Source: Rhyacichthys aspro (lineage: Eukaryota; Chordata; Actinopteri; Gobiiformes; Rhyacichthyidae). From it: a DNA stretch of 64,000 nucleotides. The translations under genes and the position numbers were made by a program. Of this stretch, positions 51,501 to 64,000 are shown in pieces. The stretch lies in assembly GCA_036850595.1 (NCBI GenBank), contig CM072148.1, forward strand, positions 6,623,118 through 6,687,117, read 5' to 3'. Every line of letters begins with the position of its first letter. Position 1 is the stretch's first letter. Below the pieces are notes generated by a model. The model saw only the letters and a list, made by a program, of their open reading frames with translations, made no database searches and was not told the DNA's origin.

Positions 51501-53557
51501 ACACACATCCAAATACGCGACGCACCCCTCCTCCCACGCATCTCTACTACCTCTCAGTGCTGTTGTGTCTAGGTCGGCAGGCCTCTCTTGGCTGCCTCTG
51601 CCTGTTCACTGCACTGTGACAGTGGGAGAGCATTGATCCGGGAGAGCAGGTGCAGTAGGGTGGTATCCTACGTACACTTGTCCTACTGGACACGACTCTG
51701 CTTTTTCACAATAGAATACAAAACATGAGCACGTAAGCTCGCAAGAACGCCTGCTCTGTGTTAACATGCATCAGTGCATGCTTTGGAGATCCCTGCGTGG
51801 ATGTGCCTTTTAAAATGTGACAGTTTTTTAAAGCAGGCATAGGGCTATCGCCAGCGCTCTGTCTATATAAGTTGGGCACCAAGCCGGGTGGGGCAAGGAA
51901 GCAAAGCGATTTGACCCCCGACTGCGCGGTTGGGGAAGAGGGTCTTGAAGCATGTCAGCTCAGCTCAGGCTCCACTTCCCCTCTGTGTCCTTCCTATTTT
52001 TTCCCTAGTGCCAGGCCCAAACTTTGAAAACATCCACCTTAATAGGACGTAGTCAGCGAGAGCTACTCTTCCGTCTATCAAACTGTGATCCAAGGTGTCA
52101 GCCTGGGCCGGCTTTGACAGAATGTCTCCAGACGAACAGTACAATGGTGTTTCCCTATCTAGCACTCAGCTACTCTAGTGTAGCCCCCTAGCTGCCTGGC
52201 CTCTCCATCTCACTACACCACCTCTTTCCTCGTTCGTCTGCTTGATTTCACCTCATAGAACACCTTGCAACACTGGCTTGACTGACACCCACAAGGCGCT
52301 CTAATTTCTTCCTTCCCAATTTAGAGCACAGTAGTATTCTTCACTTTTATTTTCTCTTTTAGGGAAATAAACTTCTTTTGAAGAACTGATCAAACATGTC
52401 ATCATGATCACATACACACATTATTGCCAACACTGTATTTTTCTACAATTTTATGTTGAGGAGTTATGAAGCTAAAGTTTTATGCTCCTGGACTGATTTG
52501 ACCCAAAACAATTGCCTCATAGCCCTAACCTCCAAATCAAGTATGTACAGAAAATAAATATTGGGCTTAAATTCCCAAAACATAACAATCCCAATTCATC
52601 TATTCTTCACTCTGCCCACACTAATGCAATTCATATCTGTCTGGCCCTATGGCATCCCAAATTTGAACAGCATCGATCCGGGATATTGACCATTCACCAG
52701 ATGCAACTCCCTGTTTTTAACACAGTGTGCAGAAATTATATCTGCCCTTCCTATTAAACAACAGGCTCCTCTGTGGTTTACATTAATGTAGGATTAGTAA
52801 AACAAATATGAAATTTAACAATTTAATAATTTAACAACCGTGCATACATTTGTTGCCCAAAAGAAATGACTAAAATGTTAACCAGACAACTACTGTCTGT
52901 AACAGCAATGGCTCATTTTGTTTGAATTTTGTAATTTTTAACACTCTTAAACCTTACAGCTTCAGTGCTGTGCCTCTAGGCGCCCTGTTCACTGCAGACA
53001 TCCACAGAAAATAGAGAGAAAAAGAGAGAGTGAAAAAACTGTTACAAAGGTCTAAGTCTTCTTTGGGTTGGTGATCTGATTGTGGTGCTGAGTTTTAACT
53101 ATTAATACACAGCCCAGGAATGTGCATTAGAGCACATTTGAACCACCATCTCTCTGAAGACCTCTACAGTTGAGGCTTTGCCCAATAAATTAAAAATAAC
53201 ACAAGTAGCTACGTGTGAATCCGAATACCCCAAACCATTTTAGGAAAGTCCTGTCTCAAGGCCCAGAGTCTAGAGGAGCAACTTCAGAATAAGTATATAG
53301 TTTCACCCAGAGATTCACAGCACACTTAGCTACCTAAGTGTAATGCTGGTCCCAGTCTCTTTCCTTTCCTCAGTCTTAGGTTCCTCCCTTGGAGATTTGG
53401 CTTGGCGCCGAGTGTAGTTTGTCATTCAAATTGTACAAACTAGAGTGGAACACCACAAGGAGAAGGAAAGCTGCACTCCAGATATACAGTACGCTATAGC
53501 CTCTTAAAAGTACCATGTTGTTTTCATAGTGTCTTACTCGTCTGTGTTGGTGTAAAG
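48501..53557. other. intergenic DNA, no gene seen
   Basis: About 5 kb of AT-rich unique sequence, with a GC-richer part at 51180-52250. Open frames of 60-115 codons occur on both strands and none is recognisable. No repeat or RNA gene was seen. Confidence 0.62.
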
Positions 53558-53717
53558 ATGGCAACTCTTGGCCCACTAACTATCCCTGAGTCAACACAAG
53601 GTACAAGTCCACACTCTGGACTGGAAGAGCTCCCAGTGGTTTCTCAGGTCTTGCCAGGACTACTGCAGACACACAAACATGAGAACCTGAGTCCCAAGGA
53701 CACTCATGTGGTTTCAT
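53558..53717 (+). other. possible first coding exon of an unknown gene
   Basis: An ATG in good initiation context (AAAGATGGC) opens 53 codons that run to a consensus donor, CAT|GTAAGT, at 53718. The product begins MATLGPLTIPESTQGTSPHS and is rich in Thr, Ser and Pro, then has a Leu/Val-rich stretch. An acceptor-like TTTTCATAG lies about 30 bases before the ATG. No domain is recognised and no second exon was found. Chance remains the more likely explanation. Confidence 0.18.
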
Positions 53718-56700
53718 GTAAGTCAGCCACCCAAACAGACCATTTTGGTCTTCCAGTTTCATTTACCATTCAAATCCACAAAGAGAGCGTTGGCACAGTA
53801 TTAATAACACTTAATTGTTTCCTCTGACCTAAATGATTTCTTTATGGAGCTGTGGAAACAGAGTGATGATTTTAATGTGGCTAAATGTCATTAGTGTTTT
53901 CAGCACAAACATAATCATCTCAGTCACACAAACAGGAGATAAAATATGCTACTAGAAGCATATAACTATTTTTAAAGATATAATATAGGACTTCCATTGA
54001 ATAAATGAGTGCTTAAACACGGACACCCGTCTAATCCCACACTTATGGTCATCTACAGTAACACTGTGGTGAGTTTTCCCAACAGTGGCCATCTGCCTGT
54101 ATTTCACTGTTTACGTCCCATTTGATCCATTTTAATCCCAAACTAAATTACAAAATCTAAATAAACAACTATAAAACTGTGTTTTAACATTGCATCGTCG
54201 CTCTGTCCACGTAGTTATCCCTAATTTGTGGCACATAATCAGGTTTCTGCAATTTTTGTGTCTGGGTTTTAGGAGGCATTTCCAAGCCCTGATCGGGTCC
54301 AAGGACAAAGGGTGTTGCATATTGTTTAGTCTGTAAAGACATTTGATGAAACTTAACAACCTTTACTATAACATACAATACGAATGAATCCTGCTTATGC
54401 GTATGTCAATAAAAGTGAGACATAATGTAAATATTTCTCCCTAGTTCCTCATGTATTATGCTCCACTTTATGTTTTACGTTTCAAATTCTATGCCATGGC
54501 TTCCTTTGGTGAATTTTCAATTCATCTCAGGATAAGCGGTCTGTTCTCAGGAGTACCATTAGAATAAGATAAGTATTTAGCTTCAAGGAAAAAGCCTTTG
54601 AAATGAAACATTTCTGCAGTAGGAGAAGCTAGATATCTGAGAGGCAAAGACATAATATTCAGTAAATCTGAATGAGGATAAAAACAATTAAGCAATTACA
54701 GAAATATCTGGTACATCACTCAGCCAAATGTGAAATGTATTTATACATTTGTACAATAATGACACAGTGTGTACATAATGACACAGAGGTTCTCAAGAGG
54801 GACTGCTGTCTGGAAAAGACTTAGGCAATCGTCCCAGTGAGTAAGAGTAAAAGACAAGAGTAAATAGGGAAGGAGAAGTATTTTAATGCCTGTTGTCACC
54901 ACTTAATGTCCTCAGTACAACAAAATGCTGAACCAGAGAAACTGGAGAGGACTTGTATAAAATCCCCACGCTGCCTCCAACATATCTCAGGGATATTCCA
55001 AGAGCAAAACGTATAAATCTAGGTCTTTTCACATCCAAGTCTCTCCTGAACACTGAATTCAAAAACACACACACACTCACAGACATAAGTCCCTCAAGAC
55101 CTATGACTGCAGTCTGAACACATACTGCACTCTACGGGCCTTTGGCTGGGCTATATCGAGACTATAACAACACGCTTTGAGCACACACACTTTTCTTCTT
55201 GTCTTCTCCAAACTGTTCAGTTATCACTCAGTTCATTTAACACGTCATATCTTTTCTTGTGGGACAGTTGCCTTTGCTATTGTTTGTTGTACTTAACAGC
55301 AATACACAGATTTTTTTTTCTATTTAACTTTCTCCTCTCACAGTTTCATTTTCTTTATGTGTCATAAAGTGTTGGCTGAATGAGTATGTTTGTCACATGG
55401 ATTTATTTATTTGTTTTTGGTAAACCACAAGCCAGCAAGTGGAACCATCTTTTTGAATAAACAATCATGAAGCAACAGGGAGAGACTTACACACAGGGGG
55501 CGTCGGAGGAAAAACATGTAAAAGAACAAAAGGAACAGTGAGGTGTTGCATGTTTGAGAAAGACAGCAACTCTCCTGCATGTCCTGGGGATACAGCCACC
55601 TCAAGTGTGGCCCGTTCCCACCCAGAGCTTGTCGACAAGAATTTAATACCAGCTTTAACGTTTGAACCACACAGCAGGAAAGAAGGAGGAGGGAATAGTG
55701 GCATAGGAAGTGCTCCCCACCCTCCTCATGTCAAACATAAGACTGTCTGTGACTGTGCTGCTGCCACCAGAGGGACGCATTAACATTTTCTCTCCTCACT
55801 GACACCTACTTTTGACTTACACACACAGACTCACCATTACACAAAATAGACAGCCTCTCTTTCACAAACTCAATGACCGTCTTTGTTGACTGTCCTCGGG
55901 GTCCATTAGGTCAGCAGACCAGGCAAGCCCCGCAATACGAACACTTTTGGTCTTTTTTGGACTTTTGGTGGCCAGTTTGATTTCCCTCTGGGTCCCTGGT
56001 TAAATCAAGCTGGACATTTTAGTGGAGGACAGAGGTAACACTAACTTTTATCTACCATATTGTACATGACAAAAAGCCTATAGCTATATAACATGACTCT
56101 GAAAAGCAAAACTGTCATAGGAAGCTAAGGAAAATAATGTTCCTAAAAGGGACATAAATATACATTATACTGTAAGACGTGTTGAAAGGACCCAGTAGTT
56201 GCTAGAACTTTCATGGTCACTAAGCTGGGCGACGCAATGGGGGTGCAAGAATGTGGGACAAAACGTGCCAACTTGCTGCAGACTGAAAAATGATTAGCAA
56301 ACTCTGCACAAGTGTCCACCTAAAGACAGTCCTGCTTTACAAAGCTTTACCATTTGTTATATTATCATGCATCAACATGACAAAACCAATAACAAAGAAT
56401 TAAGCATCTAGGCATATTTATCCTTAGGTACAGTTAACAGTTAAGTAGAAAGCAGGTAAGTCTCAAATGTACTGTCAGGTGTGATGAGCTGAAGCAGTAG
56501 CTTATTATGGATGCAGGAAGGAATAAAAAGGATCAGAGTTGTGGTGATAATGTTGTCATGAGAGATAATACAGGCCAAAATATATATATATAGATATTTG
56601 TATATTTACTGCCACCACTGCCCATCCACTAAATCTCTCTTAAATCATCATTTAAGTGAAACCTTTTTTATTATTTCAGAAAGTATAATATATAAATAAA

Positions 56701-57464
56701 AACAACTGAATGTGCTTACGATGAACTCAAATCTAAGAGTAGATAAAATGAAACTCTAAACAGCCTTCGTTGTCTGGCTTTTTTACTCTTGAGGTCTTAA
56801 ACCAATTTACACACCAACTCCTTCCACCTCCTCACATCCAGCCCCATGATGTTTAAATTAAAGAGAACGGGAGGGGAGGGGTGTGGTGTAGAAGAGAGAA
56901 AGAAAAAAAGTTTCCTGAACATAGTAGAAAATTATTTTCTCTGGACAGTTTTAAGAGTCGACATCCTGTGCTGGAGTTCTCTAATCATCACCAGCGCAAT
57001 TTACAATCAGAACACACAGCGAGCCAGTTTAGACCAGCTCATCTGTTGACTTTGGCCCCAGCTGAGCTCCGTGCTCTGCTGTGTGTGTGCGTCTGTGTGC
57101 TGTTGCCATTTGAGACTTGGGTGACTCGGCACTGGGCCCTGACGAGGGTGGGGTGGACCTCTGCTGGGCTGCGACCGCACACATGCACATGTTCCCTCTC
57201 TGTTTCACATACACACATTAGTGCACTGTTCTTTCCTGCACACAGGCACATAGCATACTGAACAAACATGGAAATGCACTTGAGCACACAGCCACGCCGA
57301 AGTAAGACTTGGGCCTAGCCATGCACTTGATAAACACTGATATGCACGCCACCATGGGACTTTTACAACTCAGAGACAGAACTGCCCTAGAGGCTGCTCT
57401 ATGTTAGATATGCATACAGATACTGTCCAGATTTGGAACTGTTCTCCAAAAATTTAAAACCAAC
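53718..57464. other. intergenic DNA, no gene seen
   Basis: AT-rich sequence with short CA-rich stretches, (AT)n at 56580-56592 and one CTCF-like motif, listed separately. The frame at 56881-57261 overlaps - strand frames and has no recognisable product. Confidence 0.64.
55764..55775 (+). promoter_or_regulatory. candidate CTCF site
   Basis: CCACCAGAGGGA, preceded by CTGCTG and followed by CGC, matches the vertebrate CTCF core except at one of the last positions. CTCF sites often mark domain borders in long regulatory deserts. This is a single motif match and could be chance. Confidence 0.3.
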
Positions 57465-57520
57465 AGACTAGTAGCTCAGGTGGTCGTCATGGGTGGCAGT
57501 GTTGAGGTTTACCAAAAGAC
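57465..57520 (+). mobile_element. possible tRNA-SINE head remnant
   Basis: AGTAGCTCAGGTGGTCGTC closely resembles the A-box region of fish tRNA-derived SINEs, with a weak B-box-like GTTGAGGTTTACC after it. It is short and diverged, and no body or tail is clear. Confidence 0.35.
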
Positions 57521-60500
57521 TTGAGAAGATACAACTGAAGGACAATAGACGAACAATCTGAATAGAGGACAAGCTAGCTGTTTACTTCTTATATTTTTAT
57601 TCTATTCTAAAATGTCTTCATAATCGTATGTTTTAGTAGTATCGCCAGACTCAATGTACTTAGTTTATCTACCTCTAAAAGATGTAACTGGTTGTGCTGT
57701 TAACATTTCTTATTGCCACCATGTGTTAAAATCATACAAAATGATGTTTCCTTTTACCCCTAGTTTAGAAGAGTCTTTATACTTTATATCAGAAGAATTC
57801 ACAACTCTAAACTTTCACACTAAAAAGCTCATTTGAAACATCTCTGGTTATTCCGTGCAGCTCTAGGTTTCGGTGTACAGCCCTCGTGTGAATGTATGAG
57901 CATGTGTGTCACACTCAGGATGCTCTCCCACCCACAGATCCCTTGGCTGGCCTCCACAGCCTAAGCCCAGTGCGGTGCTGCTGCCTCGCCGCAGGGCTGA
58001 ACACAGCTCACTGTGTCTGCCCCCTTGTAGCCCCAGACTGTCCCGACCAATGTGCTTCTGATTAGGTGGCTTAATTACAGCTGTAAAAACAATGTTGATA
58101 TAAGCCTCAAAATTGCAGTGTGTCAGATACTATTAGCCAAACTTGGACGGCAGCCATTGTTATTCAACTCCTCCAGCCAGCCTCCCCGCTTTTATTTTTC
58201 TCCCTCCTCTCCCTTCTCGCTTTGACTCCTTCTGTTGAATCAAAAGTCATGTAATTTTATTTATATATCAACAAATAATAGCAAAAGTCAATTCAGGGCA
58301 TGAAGTTAAGATCTACTCTAGACTTTTCCCGTTCTGAAGCCTTTTTACTTCATGCTTTTATGTCACAGACTGTCACAGGGATGTGCAGACTGACCCTCAC
58401 AACTGGGACAGACAACTATATTAAACACAGGCTTGTTAAAACATGAAACTGCAAAAATGTAAATGGCCACTAAAGCTGGTCAGGTGTGAATTCCCCTACA
58501 TTTGTTTAACTGGCTTTTTGGCTTTGGGTACTTGACCTTTTTTAGTGCTCTGTGGCTGTTCAAAATAAGTGCTCTGGCTCAGAGGCAGGGTAATGGGATA
58601 TTCTATTAGCAAACACTGAAAGGCAGTGAAGGCTTCCAGAGCGGCAAGGTCAGACAGTCTGGGATGGGACAGAAGGCTGTGTGTTGGCCTCTTTGTGTTT
58701 CTGTGACAGTGACTAAGGAGCAGGAGAGCAGGGTGTGCCAGAATTCTGGTCAGGGGAAACTTGGGAACACTGTCAAATGGAGGCAATAAAGAAAAGCAAA
58801 GTAAAAACCTCAAATATTCAAACTCTGGGTGGTCCCATCTTTGCATTGGCCTAAGAAAAGTCTCCAACTTCATCCTTTGCTCTCTGGAGAACCAGGTGTT
58901 GTGGAAGAACCGTGGACATTCATCAGGTTCCCTGACAGCTAATCAGCTGAGTTACGACAACAACCAATTGAGAGTTGGTTGGATCTAACAAAAAGCCAGT
59001 AGGCTGGACCTCGGGACAAGCCAAGGGCATATTTCCAAACCCCACAGGCCTCCACGGTGGCCTGCCTTAGCCCTGTGGCCTCCTCAGCAGCTGGCACTTC
59101 AAGGTTTCCCAAATGCCTTACAGTGCAATGCCAGGGGCCAAATTCACATTGGTATGAAGAGAAAGACAAACCGAAACGAAAGGAAGGAAGCACACAACCC
59201 AGGCCCGTATTGATTCTTGTGGACCGCACAGGGTGTGTCTCTGCACTTCCCAGCCTTGAAAGGCCGTCTTGTCACTAAAGGTGGAGGCAATACAGTATGC
59301 CATCATTTGAATAATTGATGACTGATTCCTAAGTAATCAGTGTCCTCACAAGACAATGCATCCTCTCTCCCTGGTGGAGAGAAAGAGCTCGGCCTGTTTT
59401 TGTCCCGATGCCTTTAGAAGCAAAAAGGTAAAAGCTTTAATGCACTAAAGCCACTGGAAGTGCTGCCTCTGAAGGACTCCCCCTGGAATCAACTGGGATG
59501 GTGTGTCTCTCCTTATGAGGGGCCTATCAGAGTGTCCTTCCAGTAAAGGGAGGGAGAGAGGAACATGAAGTAGGATAGAAGAGTGAGTGAACTGAGAAGA
59601 AAGGCATGTGCATGCATTAAGAAGTGTGGGTATGTGCTCATGTGTATGTACAGGAAACTGCATACTAAGTGTAAAGTTTGTTTAGATGGGGCTCATACTA
59701 GTATTGAGTACTTGAGTGCAAGATTGTGAGGTCTAACTGAAGTCCAACACCTTTCTCCCAGTTCTCTCAACAGAAATGAACTAAAGTTACAGCGTCACCA
59801 CCTTTTACCCACAGGAAAGTCAGCTTGGAGCCACTTTCAGCCTTATCAGAAACCCCTTTAGTAGTGGTCTCCCAAACCCAATCACTGTCTTCCTATAACA
59901 CAGAAAAGTAGAAAAGTTAAAGCTGTACATGGTGGATGGATTAATAGATGTTGTCGTTTCTGAAGAAAAAAGTCAAACACTGCACATTTAGGCAAAGCAT
60001 ATGCTATTAGGAAGTAAATAGTAAATCTGAGTCCCCTTAAAGCTTAGGCCTGTTGAGGTAAATGTAAGTTACAGTAAGAAAGTGCACACGGTTTCGTTTC
60101 ATCTGCTCAAATGTTTGAACGAATGCAGAAAGATCATTTCAATATCAAAGGCACACACTCAGTTGATTTGCATTAAACAGGGGAGTGGGGAAGCACATTT
60201 GGCACTAAGAGGAGGTCCTTATCCCAATCAATCAGGACATGTTACTTGAGCAAAAAAGAATCACACAACTAAAACTGCACAAATATCATCACTTCTCAGA
60301 TATATCCAATTATGATTTCTTTTTATCCCTTAGCACATGCCTCTCCTGTTTTCATTATGTTGTGACAGTAAACTGAAACATTATTTAATCTTTAGTGATG
60401 AAACTAGCAAGTAACTCTCTCTCCTCTAACTCTCACTGCAAAAATCAAATTGATAAGACAGTGAGACTCACAGGGAAATGTGCTGAAAGTGTCAATGTTG

Positions 60501-62749
60501 CTGCAAAATTGCTTATTTTCAAATTCAGCCACATCAAGCAAGTTTTTTTCCAGGCTGTTTGTGGAGGAGCTTGCATATTCATGGCCCGCTTGTTTTGAGA
60601 ACCTGTCACTGAGCCTGTTATAAGCACTCTTCCTCTCTCTGTTCAGGATGGCTTTAGAGGCGAAAACACTCCATCAGACTTAACACTGTCCAGCTGACAC
60701 AGTCTGGCAGTAAAGCTGACAGCCAATGGAATCTGGCTTCGCAAATGAACCGGACATAATAAAGTACTGACACGGGGGTCACCTTCTGTCCCTGCCTGCA
60801 GATTCAACATGCAGTAGATAAACTGAAGGAAAACGCCTGCCAAACACTAGCTCCAGCTGATTCCCAGGTTTGTGAAGGGCCGTGTGTTCACTGTTATATA
60901 CCACTGCTGTACAACAATTCATGTCCTTCTATTAAACTACTTATTTTGCACCATCTATATTGGGCCAGTGCATAATTGCATCTACTGCCTGTGTCTTTTA
61001 GCTGGGTTGAATCCAAACCCCAGCTTGTGTTTGTCCTGCCTCCCTCCTCGATTGTAAGAGAGCAAAGAAGAAGGAAGAGACGCAGCTGAGCACTGAGCTG
61101 TCCGCTTCTCAGGCAGGAGCAGCTATGGATTTGTGACTTAAACTTGACGAGTTGTGGGGTCAATATCATATTGAAATGCATGGGAATAACTCCCCTTCTT
61201 CATGGACAGCTATACCTTTTAAATCTGAAGGATTAATGAAGCAGCTATGAAAGTTCTCATTGACAAGATATTCTCCTGTGGCTGGGTGAAACAATAGGCG
61301 CTTAATGAGAGATTTATCAGTGAGGATAAAACACAGGTCAGACAGCCTAATTATTACAACCAGCCACCACATGTGCAAAAACTTGTACTTGTGTTTATTT
61401 CTTTTCCACTTGAAGACAGTATTGTCTAGGTTGATCAACTCAGCGTTCTCCTCCCACGCTGTATGACTGCTGTTCCCCCTCCTCTCTATCCTTTCCTCCG
61501 CTGCACAGCCTCTGCAGGCAGAGAGCTCCGTACGGTCCCCGCGGAGTCTCCCGTGTCAGTACATTACCTTATAAGTGGAGGCACTGACTGTGGGGACTCT
61601 TTGATACACATTCACATACAGTACAAACACAATTGATCCTTAGCAGCGCACTGAGGAGAGGGGGATGCTGCAGAGAGATCTACACACACATCACAGGCCT
61701 TCTTATGGAACTGAGCGCGCAACAAGGAACAAAACGCTCTTTTGATAAGGATGTGACACAGAGCAAGTTTTCCCTGGAGCCAGCCGCTGAACACTTATCA
61801 GAAATCTGAGAAAGGCACTGCGCGCCACTGTAAAAATCTAACATTATCACTCTCTGAACAGACTCTTGTAATGTAACTGGTTGGATTAATTTTACATTTC
61901 TTTTTCTTTTTGCACAGGCACATGACTTCATTCTACGACAATATGTTTAGCTCAATTAAATCTAGTTACGTCCATCTCCTCGTGTGTGGGCGATGCCGAC
62001 TCGCAGTGCACATGATAGTAGGAGGATGCTGTCATCTGCTCGCCATGAAGTGTTGAAGACCTTAGGTTGTCATGACAATATACAGGGGTCAAACTTCAGC
62101 GCTGACTTTCTCTCAAGGCAAAATAAATATTCCATCCGATCTCCACACTTATTGGTAAAAAGGAATTATTTACTCGTTTTATGTTTCAGAGATAGAGGAA
62201 AAACATACAAAAAAATCAGCCAGTGACTAATCGATCCCACTCCATTTATATTTAAAACTGTTGAAGAGGGGTGTATTAGTTAGGTTCAAATAAATACTTG
62301 CTCTTAGATGTGGATGCGAGCACAGACAGGAGTCAATGATATGTTTGAAATAAAAATAAATGCTGAGTGTTTTCGCTCTTCAGTGAAGGGAGAACTAATG
62401 AGAGTGATCACACATTCCAAGACCAAACACTTCAAACAAAGGCTGCTTGTTCTTTCATAAATGAACAAAGAAAATCTTTAAAGAAATTCTCTTTAGAAAA
62501 TGAAACAATGAAAGAATGTAATATTAATATGTAACATAACAATATATCATACAATTTATAACTTTCAGAGAAACAGCCATTATTCTATATTCTCTAAGTG
62601 TTATGAAAGGAACTTTTCTTGAGAATAATTTGCTGTAATTATGTAGATCTTCTTTCACTGCGAAATGCATTGCACACTATATTTGTATTAACTGTCCATA
62701 TTCAGATGAGTTGTGAATATAAACAAGTGAGTGAGTGAAAAGTCCTTCT
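57521..62749. other. intergenic DNA, no gene seen
   Basis: AT-rich with GC-mixed stretches at 57900-58200, 58500-59300 and 61430-61580. The longest frame is 125 codons (- strand, 58496-58873) and its product is unrecognisable. A strong acceptor-like TTTTTGCACAG ends at 61917, but the open frame after it reaches a stop after only 44 codons. Confidence 0.62.
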
Positions 62750-63140
62750 TGGTCTATTTAAAACCTTCCCCCGCAGGCAACAGTATTTACAAGGAAACGG
62801 TTATCATTTAGTCTCTGTTGCGGATCAAAATGTCAAGCTCCACAGAGAATCTGAGCAGTGCTGTTAGGGCCAAAAGTGCAGTTTTAGAGCCCCAGGATCT
62901 GAGAGGAAAAAAATGATTTGCAAATGCCCAAATATGTCTAATTGACCTGAAATATAGCCTGTGTGCAGGAATCGTTTGAAATCAATAAAAGGAGCGCAAA
63001 GAATATCCTTGAAAGAACATTTGAGAGGATCACACCGCACGCCTTTCAGAGCAGCATAATGAAGTATGCAAAAATTATGAAAACAATCAAGAAGTCATCA
63101 AAGGTCATGTGAATTAAAATTACAGTGTCTGAAGCCAATT
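62750..63140. promoter_or_regulatory. candidate conserved non-coding element with octamer palindrome
   Basis: Contains ATTTGCAAAT (62916-62925), a palindromic octamer-like POU site. It also has GTCTAATTGACCTG, TATGCAAAAATTATG, CCAATTAAAAG and AAAGGTCATG. The sequence is unique, non-coding and motif-dense. Confidence 0.37.
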
Positions 63141-64000
63141 AAAAGAGAGAGAGAACAGCTGTTTTACTACAACAACGGCACAACAGGAGTGGTCTGAGTG
63201 CACTAATGTACATGAGATGAAAAGTCTGTGAATGTAGAAGCCATTTGTGAGTGAATTTACACATAATGCACTCCCTCTGTATTAGTTGATAGTGTGTGTT
63301 TAGTGGGCTAAATCAATAGTCAGTATTCCCAGCCTTGATTGGATTCACAATTAGCTCCAGTAAGAGACTCCCTGATAGATGCTATGTGAGATTCACAGCC
63401 AAACAACCTGATTGTCTTTTCCTCACATCAAGCAGCGGTCAACAGCCTCCTCCCTCCTGTCTATGTGCCTTGTGGGTAACGTTAAGGACCAGTAAGAAGT
63501 TCCTCTCGTGTGGCGGTCCGTGACAGCCCAGAGACGGTCTTTGACCTGAGAGGAAGGGAAAACAACATCAATGGTAATTCCCCTTCAAACACATTAACTG
63601 GGATGAACTGGGTCCCTCCGAGCCCCTCTGAGTGGACCCGCATTGATCGCAGAAATCCATGAATAAATTTAGCACTAATTGATTTTTTTCCTCCTCACAA
63701 AATAAATCTCTAATTCTGAGTAGAGCCTGTAAATGTAGTAGATTGTGGACTACATTCATTTCTGTAGGAAATACATTTTAAGAACTAACTTAATAAGCTA
63801 GAAGTACATTCAGTCGCTTGTCATCGTTGGAACCAATGGGTCTGTTGTTGCAAAGTTTCTTTATTTTGCAACTTCACAAGCATCGATAAAAAGTCCACCA
63901 CGAGAAAGAAAATTTTGTCTGGGACTGCCAAACAACACGCCCAGAAATTAACCCATTAGGTCTTCAGGTTGAATTCCCTTCTGAAGCTATTGAAGTTTTT
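63141..64000. other. intergenic DNA to window end, no gene seen
   Basis: Mixed unique sequence. Around 63560-63680 there is another TAATT-bearing stretch (CACTAATTGATTT). No credible coding segment reaches the end of the window. Confidence 0.65.

Noticed and set aside
58496..58873. 125-codon frame, - strand
   Set aside because: No recognisable motif, and a frame of this size is expected by chance in a window this long.
61918..62056. Strong acceptor TTTTTGCACAG followed by an ATG and 44 open codons
   Set aside because: The frame is short and ends at a stop with an unrecognisable product. A single acceptor match is weak evidence.

Overview
The window looks like vertebrate, most likely teleost fish, nuclear DNA. 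It is intron-rich with GT-AG splice sites, about 40% GC by eye, few recognisable transposons, and AT-rich intergenic DNA with microsatellites. The only gene I can name is the 3' half of basonuclin 2 (bnc2) on the + strand. No operons, CRISPR arrays, rRNA or tRNA genes, viral genes or toxin genes were seen.

Layout. Positions 1-945 are the end of a bnc2 intron. Positions 946-3329 are the very large internal coding exon, carrying zinc-finger pair 1, a basic nuclear-localisation segment, several low-complexity tracts and most of zinc-finger pair 2. Positions 3330-7926 are the last intron. Positions 7927-8722 are the last coding exon, carrying the end of pair 2, an acidic tract and pair 3. Together the two exons encode 1,059 residues; the N-terminal part of the protein lies upstream of the window. 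A long AT-rich 3' UTR plausibly runs to a polyadenylation signal near 12.77 kb.

From about 12.8 kb to 64 kb there is no gene I can support: this is a gene desert of about 51 kb. Most long ORFs here are unrecognisable and overlap ORFs on the other strand, as expected by chance. The desert alternates between plain AT-rich or simple sequence and blocks of 150-800 bp of mixed composition with many homeobox-type (TAAT/ATTA), octamer, nuclear-receptor or LEF-like motifs. Those blocks resemble the conserved non-coding enhancers usual around vertebrate developmental regulators. Conservation cannot be seen in one sequence, so each is a candidate only.

The items most worth checking are: (i) two exon-like segments with good splice signals and open reading frames that match no gene I know, one antisense inside the bnc2 3' UTR (9671-9769, - strand) and one in the desert (28451-28629, + strand); (ii) a possible first coding exon at 53558-53717; (iii) enhancer-like blocks, above all 36650-37440; (iv) a nuclear-receptor DR1 cluster at 42816-42878; and (v) several perfect stem-loops. 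I found no clear evidence of a new multi-gene biological system.
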